From NCBI GenBank assembly GCA_035651155.1, contig DASRGG010000002.1, forward strand, positions 183,383-247,382: 64,000 nucleotides of DNA, in the 5' to 3' direction. A model generated the notes under the pieces. It made no database searches, was not told where the DNA came from, and worked only from the letters and a program-made list of their open reading frames with translations. The stretch is from CF-39 sp035651155. Lineage in GTDB: Bacteria > Chloroflexota > Limnocylindria > P2-11E. Every line of letters starts with the position of its first letter. The stretch's first letter is position 1. Shown piece after piece: positions 59,064 to 64,000 of the stretch. Position numbers and translations under genes: made by a program.

Positions 59064-60250
59064 CAGGGGGCCTCGCGTCGTCGATCGGCGCGGATCCTCG
59101 CGGAGACGGTCGTGCCGGCGAGCGCGAGCCCGCAGACCACGAGGCCGCCGATGTACGCGTAGTACGGCTGGGTCGTCCACTTCGCGAAGAGCAGGGGCAC
59201 GAGCACGATGCCGGCCCCGACGAGGATCGCGGCGCCGAGGGTCGGCGCGCTCCAGCGCGTCGACACGAGGACGACGAGCGCGATCGTGCCGAAGAGCTCG
59301 ATCGCGGTGAAGAGCGGCTCGAGACCGGTCGGATCGCCGAGCTGCTGGAGCGCGTGCAGGAGATTCGTGCCCCAGATCTCCTGATGGAACGCTATCGCGC
59401 CGATCTGGTCGTTCAGGAACGCGCCGGGATCGCGCACGAAGAACGGCAGGACGAACGCGCCCGCGACGCCCAGCGCGATCGCGAGGTAGCGCCGCCAGCG
59501 CGCGCCGTTCAGCGCGAGGTGCCGCACGACCGGCGGGAGCACGAGCAGCGAGAACTGCTTGAAGGCGATCGCCCAGCCGAACAGCGCGGCCGACGCGATG
59601 AAGGCGCGTCGCGGCCAGGGTCCCTCGCCGGTCGCGAAGACGAGCGCGACGCCGGCGAAGACGAGGAGCGCCGACGCGGACACGTCGTTCGATCCGTCGA
59701 TCGCGCGGTACCCCGCGATCCCCCACGACGCGTACAGCATCGCGGGCAGCGCGACGGCGTCGAAGCCGATCTTCAGTCCCGCGAGCGCGATGGCCGCGAC
59801 GATGAGCACGCCCGCCCAGGTGTCGACGCGCGTGATGTCGCCGGCGAGCCACCGCGGGATCGCGTACCACGCGAGCTCGCCGGGCGGGTACACGAAGGGC
59901 GAGCACGGCGGGATGGTGCTCTGGAGGCACGTCGCGTACGGGTTGCCGCCGTGCAGGACGATCCCGATGGACTCGCTCGTCGCGCGCAGCACGTCGCTGC
60001 CGTCGCGGAGCGGCTCGCGCCGGAGGCGCTCGGAGATCGCGACGAGGATCGCGAGGTACGACGTGGACCCGGCGGCCTGCCGCGAGCCGCGCAGCGTCAG
60101 CCAGGCGAGGACGACCGCCGACAGCAGGATCGCCACGCGCTCGATCTGCGGCGCGTTGACGTCGGTGCCCTCGACCGCCCAGAAGAACGCCACCGCGAGC
60201 GCCGCGAGGACGGGAGCGCTGGCCGCGGACATGCGCTCGTTCACCGTCAA
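59063..60250 (-). CDS. Polytopic GT87-like (DUF2029) mannosyltransferase
   Basis: The protein has 10-11 hydrophobic helices, an external loop with GGNPYATCLQSTIPPCSPFV and YPPGELAWYAIPRW, and a FKQFSLLVLPPV segment, as in GT-C enzymes of the GT87 family that use polyprenyl-phosphate mannose. This fits the DPM1-like synthase 11 kb away. Possible starts are TTG 60250, GTG 60244 and ATG 60232. Confidence 0.68.
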   Translation of the reverse strand: MTVNERMSAASAPVLAALAVAFFWAVEGTDVNAPQIERVAILLSAVVLAWLTLRGSRQAAGSTSYLAILVAISERLRREPLRDGSDVLRATSESIGIVLHGGNPYATCLQSTIPPCSPFVYPPGELAWYAIPRWLAGDITRVDTWAGVLIVAAIALAGLKIGFDAVALPAMLYASWGIAGYRAIDGSNDVSASALLVFAGVALVFATGEGPWPRRAFIASAALFGWAIAFKQFSLLVLPPVVRHLALNGARWRRYLAIALGVAGAFVLPFFVRDPGAFLNDQIGAIAFHQEIWGTNLLHALQQLGDPTGLEPLFTAIELFGTIALVVLVSTRWSAPTLGAAILVGAGIVLVPLLFAKWTTQPYYAYIGGLVVCGLALAGTTVSARIRADRRREAP

Positions 60251-60389
60251 GCTCGTGATGCGACCCTAGCCTTCGGGCTCGGTGTTTCGAGCGGGAGGAG
60301 TCACATCACCGGCGATGGCGTGCGGAACGACGGCTCGGCGCGAGAGGGTTGTTACGCCGACGGCGGAAAAATGGAACAGCACAACCTGG

Positions 60390-63308
60390 CTACTGTCCCG
60401 TCGCCGCCTTGAGCTTCGCGATGTCGTCCTGGAGCAGCTGGATCTGCCGTCCGTATTCGGCGAAGTCGCCGGCCTTCAGCGCGGCCTGCGCCGCGTCGTA
60501 GTGCTCCGACGCGGACTTCACGAGCTGCGCGATGGATTGCGACGGCCCCGGCGTGGGCGTCGGCGCGCCCGAGGGACGCGGCGTCGCGCTCGGGCCGGGG
60601 GCCGGTGACGGGGTCGGCGCCGGGGTCACGCCGGTGAAGAGCGCCTCGAGCGCCTTCTGGAACGACTCCGCCATCACGACCTTGTCCTGCGTCGCGAGGA
60701 TGATGCGCTGCAGCTCGGGGATCTTCGCCTGGCTCGACTGGATGAAGAGCGGCTTCACGTAGACGAACGACGAGCCGACCGGCAGCACGAGCAGGTTGCC
60801 GCGGATGCACTGCGTGCCGCTACCCTGCGGGCACAAGAGCGTGAGCTGCTGTCGGATCGTGCCGTCGTTGTCGATGCGTCCCTCGACCTGCAGCGGCCCG
60901 AAGATGGTGCGGTCCTTCGGGAAGCGCAGCACGCGCAGCTTGCCGTAGTCCGGCGCGTCCGCGCGGCCGGCGATCCAAGCGACCATGTTGTCGCGCTCGC
61001 CGCCCGCCGGAGTCATCGGCACGAAGAGGATGAACTCGCCGCGGTCCGAGCCGGGCAGGCGCGTCGTGACGTAGTACGGCTCGACCGGCTGCTTCTGCGA
61101 GCCCTGGAACTGCTGCTCGTTCGCGATCCGCCAGGCGTCGACGCGGTTGTAGAACTCGTCGGGATTGGTCATGTGATAGAGCGAGTAGATCTGCGCCTGC
61201 ACGCTGAAGATGCCCTCGGGGTAGCGGATGTGGTCCTTGAGGCTCTGCGGCATCTCCGCGATCGACCTGAAGAGCTTCGGGTAGATCGCGCGCAGGTTCT
61301 TCACCACGGGGTCGGTCTCGTCGACGACGTAGTACGTGATCGAACCGTCGTACGCGTTCGTGACCACCTTCACGCTGTTGCGGATGTAGTTGAAGTCGCC
61401 GCCGCCGATCGACGTGGAGCCCTGCTGCAGCGCCGCGTACCGCTCGCTGTAGGGGTAGCGGTTGCCGGTGGTGTACGCGTCGTTCATCCACCAGAGCTGC
61501 CCGTCCGCGACGATGAGGTACGGGTCGGGGTCGTACGACAGGAAAGGCGCGATGAGCCGCTCGCGCTCGGCGATCTGCCGGTGGAAGAGGAGGCGGCTCT
61601 CCGACGAGATCTGGTTGGTGAAGAGCATGTTCGTGTCGCCGAAGCGGAGCGCGAACAGGATGCGGTCCCACAGGCCGCCCACGCTCACGCCGCCCTTGCC
61701 GCTGAAGCGCGTGGTCGCGTCGCCCCCCTCCTGCGCGTAGTCGAACTCGGCCTGCTGCGTGTCGACGATCACGTAGTCGGTCGTGCTCTCGCCGAAGTAG
61801 ATGCGCGGCTGCTCGATCTTCGGCTCGCCCTGCGGCGGGATGTCCTTCACGAGCATGTCGGGCCGTCCCTCGCCGCCGACGCCGCCCACGCTGGTGAGGA
61901 CGGCACCGTACCCGTGCGTGAACACGAGGTGCCGGTTGACCCAGGTCGCCTGCGGCAGCCGCGACGCGGAGAGCTCGCGTGCCGAGAGCATGACGGGCAC
62001 CTCGCGCCCGCCGATCTGGTAGCGATCGACGTCGACGTCGTTGAACGTGTAGTACTGACGCAGCGCCTGCAGGGTGTCGAAGGCCGCGAGGAGCGGACGG
62101 TAGTCCCAGAGTCGGACGGACTCGGTGTCGTTCAGATCGCGGCGCGCCTCCGCGAACGTCGGCGTGTCCGCCACGTTGAACAGCGATTCGTCCACGTTGT
62201 CGACGCGGTACGCGGCGCGCGTCGCGGCGATGTTGCGCTCGAGATACGGGCGCTCCTTGTTCAGCTGATCGGGATTGACGACGAAGTTCTGGACGAGCCC
62301 GGGATACACGCCGAGCACGAGGATGCTCGCGACGAACCAGAGCACGATCGCGCCGCCCAGCACCCAGAGCGTGCGCGCGAACGCGTTCGCGAAACACGCG
62401 AGCGCGGCGATCGCGACGATGACCGCAAGCACCGTGAGCGCGGGCAGCCGGGCGTTGATGCTGGTGTACGCCGCGCCCGTGAGCACGGCCTCCTGCCGGA
62501 AGAGCAGATCCCACTGGTCGATGACGTAGCCGAACGCGACGAGCAGAAGGAACAACCCCCCCAGGACCGAGAGGTGCGCGCGTGCCGGGCGGGCGAGCGC
62601 GAGCGCCGTGCGGCCGGCGACGGTCGCGTCGCCGCGCGAGAACGTGTCGGTGGCGATGCCGATGACGCCGCGCAGCGTGTAGATCAGCACGACGCCGGCG
62701 GCGATGACGAGGACCGCGGCGATCGCCCACCCGCGCACGAAGTCGAGGATCGGCAGCGTGAAGAAGTAGAAGCCGATGTCGCGGCCGAACACCGGGTCCG
62801 ACACACCGAAGGGCACGGCATTCAGCCAGCGGAGGAGCGCGTCCCACTGGTCGCCGCCGGCGAGGCCGAAGAAGAACGCCGGGGCGAGCAGGAGCCACAT
62901 CCACCGCAGCGTGGTCGCCAGTGCCGATCGCCGTGGCCGCTGCGCGTCCACGACGACATGCGGCACCTGCGGGCGAAGCGCGAAGTAGAAGTTCGGCAGC
63001 GCGAGCGCGAAGAAGATCAGGCCGAACGCGACGAACGCCCAGAAGCCGGCGGTGTAGCGGCGAAGGTACACGTCCTCGAAGCCGAGGCTGCGGAACCAGA
63101 GCAGGTCGGTGAGGAACGCGATCAACGGGCCGACGACGACGGGCAGGAGCAGCAGCAGGACGAGGATCGCGGTGAACGCGATGCCGCGCCGCGTCGGCGG
63201 GCGCGGCCGGGCGCCACCGCGGCCCCCACCGAGCTGGCGCAGGTCGAAGCTCGACCAGTCGATGTTGCCCCACTCGGGGCCGCCGTTCCCGCGCCTTCCC
63301 GCCATCAC
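60390..63308 (-). CDS. UPF0182 family membrane protein
   Basis: The 972-aa protein has seven hydrophobic helices in the first 330 residues, then a large external domain with family landmarks (RPYLERNIAATRAAYRVDNV, WVNRHLVFTHGYGAVLTS, YFGESTTDYVIVDT, PFLSYDPDPYLIVADGQLWW). A Pro/Thr/Ser-rich linker and a C-terminal coiled coil (AAQAALKAGDFAEYGRQIQL) end it. The family is common in Actinobacteriota, Chloroflexota and Cyanobacteria; function is unknown. Confidence 0.93.
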   Translation of the reverse strand: MMAGRRGNGGPEWGNIDWSSFDLRQLGGGRGGARPRPPTRRGIAFTAILVLLLLLPVVVGPLIAFLTDLLWFRSLGFEDVYLRRYTAGFWAFVAFGLIFFALALPNFYFALRPQVPHVVVDAQRPRRSALATTLRWMWLLLAPAFFFGLAGGDQWDALLRWLNAVPFGVSDPVFGRDIGFYFFTLPILDFVRGWAIAAVLVIAAGVVLIYTLRGVIGIATDTFSRGDATVAGRTALALARPARAHLSVLGGLFLLLVAFGYVIDQWDLLFRQEAVLTGAAYTSINARLPALTVLAVIVAIAALACFANAFARTLWVLGGAIVLWFVASILVLGVYPGLVQNFVVNPDQLNKERPYLERNIAATRAAYRVDNVDESLFNVADTPTFAEARRDLNDTESVRLWDYRPLLAAFDTLQALRQYYTFNDVDVDRYQIGGREVPVMLSARELSASRLPQATWVNRHLVFTHGYGAVLTSVGGVGGEGRPDMLVKDIPPQGEPKIEQPRIYFGESTTDYVIVDTQQAEFDYAQEGGDATTRFSGKGGVSVGGLWDRILFALRFGDTNMLFTNQISSESRLLFHRQIAERERLIAPFLSYDPDPYLIVADGQLWWMNDAYTTGNRYPYSERYAALQQGSTSIGGGDFNYIRNSVKVVTNAYDGSITYYVVDETDPVVKNLRAIYPKLFRSIAEMPQSLKDHIRYPEGIFSVQAQIYSLYHMTNPDEFYNRVDAWRIANEQQFQGSQKQPVEPYYVTTRLPGSDRGEFILFVPMTPAGGERDNMVAWIAGRADAPDYGKLRVLRFPKDRTIFGPLQVEGRIDNDGTIRQQLTLLCPQGSGTQCIRGNLLVLPVGSSFVYVKPLFIQSSQAKIPELQRIILATQDKVVMAESFQKALEALFTGVTPAPTPSPAPGPSATPRPSGAPTPTPGPSQSIAQLVKSASEHYDAAQAALKAGDFAEYGRQIQLLQDDIAKLKAATGQ

Positions 63309-63356
63309 GCTGAGTATGAGCGCGCCCGGTCAAGCCGGTGCCGTTCACGGAAGCGG

Positions 63357-63596
63357 GTGGCGGTCCTGCTGCGCATACGCGGCTACGAGTTCTACCTTCG
63401 GACATCCGACGGCGGCGAGCCGCCGCACGTCCACGTACGCGGGAACGCCGGGCGAGCCAAGCTGTGGCTCGCACCGGAGGTCACGTTCGCGGCGTGTCGG
63501 GGGTACGCTCGGAAGCAACGTGAGGAGATCGAACGCGTCGCCGCGACGCGCCGTACCGAGTGGCTCGAAGCCTGGACGCGTTTCTTCGCGCGGTAA
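63357..63596 (+). CDS. DUF4160 protein
   Basis: The 79-aa product has RIRGYEFYLRTSDGGEPPHV and HVRGNAGRAKLWLAPEVTFA, the complete DUF4160 pattern. GTG 63357 sits where the domain begins. DUF4160 and DUF2442 genes are often adjacent, as here, and have been suspected to be toxin-antitoxin-like, but no activity is established. Confidence 0.78.
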   Translation: MAVLLRIRGYEFYLRTSDGGEPPHVHVRGNAGRAKLWLAPEVTFAACRGYARKQREEIERVAATRRTEWLEAWTRFFAR

Positions 63597-63618
63597 CACG
63601 CTCGCCCTCGCGGTCGCG

Positions 63619-63858
63619 GTGCGGTGCGACGACGAGCGCATGTACGTCAGGTTCGACGACGGACGCGTCCTGCGCGCGCCGCTGACGTCGCGGCTCCGCG
63701 CGGCGACACCCTCGGAACGCCGCAGCTGCCGTGTCACGGACTTCGGCACCGGGCTCCGGTGGGACGACGCCGACGAGGACGTCGGCGTGAACTGGGTCCT
63801 CGGCGTGCCCGAGGACGACGTCGAGGAGCTCGCGGGATTCGTCGACGATCCGGACTAG
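63619..63858 (+). CDS. DUF2442 protein
   Basis: The 79-aa product has MYVRFDDGRVLRAPLTSRLR and a late WVLGVPEDDVEELAG, typical of DUF2442. GTG 63619 follows the DUF4160 stop by 22 nt; an ATG at 63640 is an alternative. It is strongly acidic at the C-terminus. Confidence 0.72.
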   Translation: MRCDDERMYVRFDDGRVLRAPLTSRLRAATPSERRSCRVTDFGTGLRWDDADEDVGVNWVLGVPEDDVEELAGFVDDPD

Positions 63859-63879
63859 ACCGTGGGGCCCACGTTCCTG

Positions 63880-64000
63880 CTAGACAGCGCGCGCTTGGAT
63901 CCGGATCTCATGGGGGTCCCATCCTTTCACCTTGAGCAGGCTCGGTCGATGCGCGTAGAAGATCGCGGCGGGGATGCGGCCCTGGGTGCGGTAGCCGCGG
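63880..64000 (-). CDS. C-terminal fragment of an unidentified protein
   Basis: The last 40 codons of a frame enter from the right edge and end at TAG 63882-63880. The sequence (GRIPAAIFYAHRPSLLKVKG) reads like real protein rather than shadow sequence, but no family could be named from so short a piece. Confidence 0.4.
   Translation of the reverse strand, partial: RGYRTQGRIPAAIFYAHRPSLLKVKGWDPHEIRIQARAV

Overview
The window is a high-GC bacterial chromosome segment with tightly packed genes, many 4-nt start/stop overlaps and no rRNA, CRISPR array, intact prophage or insertion sequence. The gene content points to an aerobic, free-living bacterium, most likely Chloroflexota (Limnocylindria- or Dormibacteria-like) or a relative near Actinobacteriota: a caa3-type oxidase with a fused CtaA-CtaB protein, CsoR/CopA copper control, a CysM-CysO-Mec cysteine pathway, a MoxR/DUF58/DUF4129 cluster and a UPF0182 protein. 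Many genes have a TANNNT -10 box only 6-9 nt before the start codon, so leaderless mRNAs look common. The lineage is inferred from gene content, not from a phylogenetic marker.

Layout. 1-3.1 kb: a zinc acylase or carboxypeptidase (cut by the edge), a short CysS/MshC-type ligase and an M42-like peptidase. 3.15-3.46 kb: a small promoter-to-terminator unit with a 14-codon ORF. 4.5-7.8 kb: mec-cysO-cysM, apparently read together with an XRE-TPR regulator, and a 40-aa secreted peptide gene just upstream of the regulator; this peptide/receptor-like pair is the most novel candidate here. 7.8-9.7 kb: an ArsR-BlaI-M56 sensor operon behind a 19-nt dyad. 9.7-11.4 kb: a phosphodiesterase and a transporter. 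11.4-21.7 kb: SCO1, caa3 oxidase subunits III, IV, II and I, a cupredoxin, CtaG and CtaAB, then CsoR, CopA and a broken YHS gene. 21.7-31.3 kb: RDD, SpoIIM, DUF58, MoxR, DUF4350, DUF4129, a membrane protein and an MMPL transporter. 31.3-31.9 kb: tRNA-Pro(UGG) with a frameshifted HNH-type gene against its 3' end.

31.9-38.8 kb: a beta-propeller lipoprotein, an EamA transporter and glutamate synthase GltB, the last behind a leader peptide and an intrinsic terminator. 38.8-42.9 kb: MOSC, DUF488, EamA, a DEAD-box helicase with its own leader terminator, and two small zinc proteins. 42.8-47.2 kb: housekeeping genes rdgB, ydeI-like, rph, mazG and a PpiC foldase, with a 38-bp repeat before two of them. 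47.2-60.3 kb: glycosyltransferases and nucleotide-sugar genes (two DegT aminotransferases, an epimerase, a Gfo/Idh dehydrogenase, two left-handed-helix acyltransferases) mixed with three toxin-antitoxin-like pairs, an RraB-like protein and an ERCC4-family nuclease. 60.4-64 kb: a UPF0182 membrane protein, a DUF4160/DUF2442 pair and a partial gene.

Two cross-cutting points matter for annotation. First, at least five genes with clear domains have no ATG/GTG/TTG start compatible with the conserved N-terminus; their likely starts (ATA, GTA, ATT, ACG) lie where a 4-nt overlap or a leaderless start would put them. Second, intrinsic terminators stand directly before gltB and the helicase gene, consistent with attenuation.
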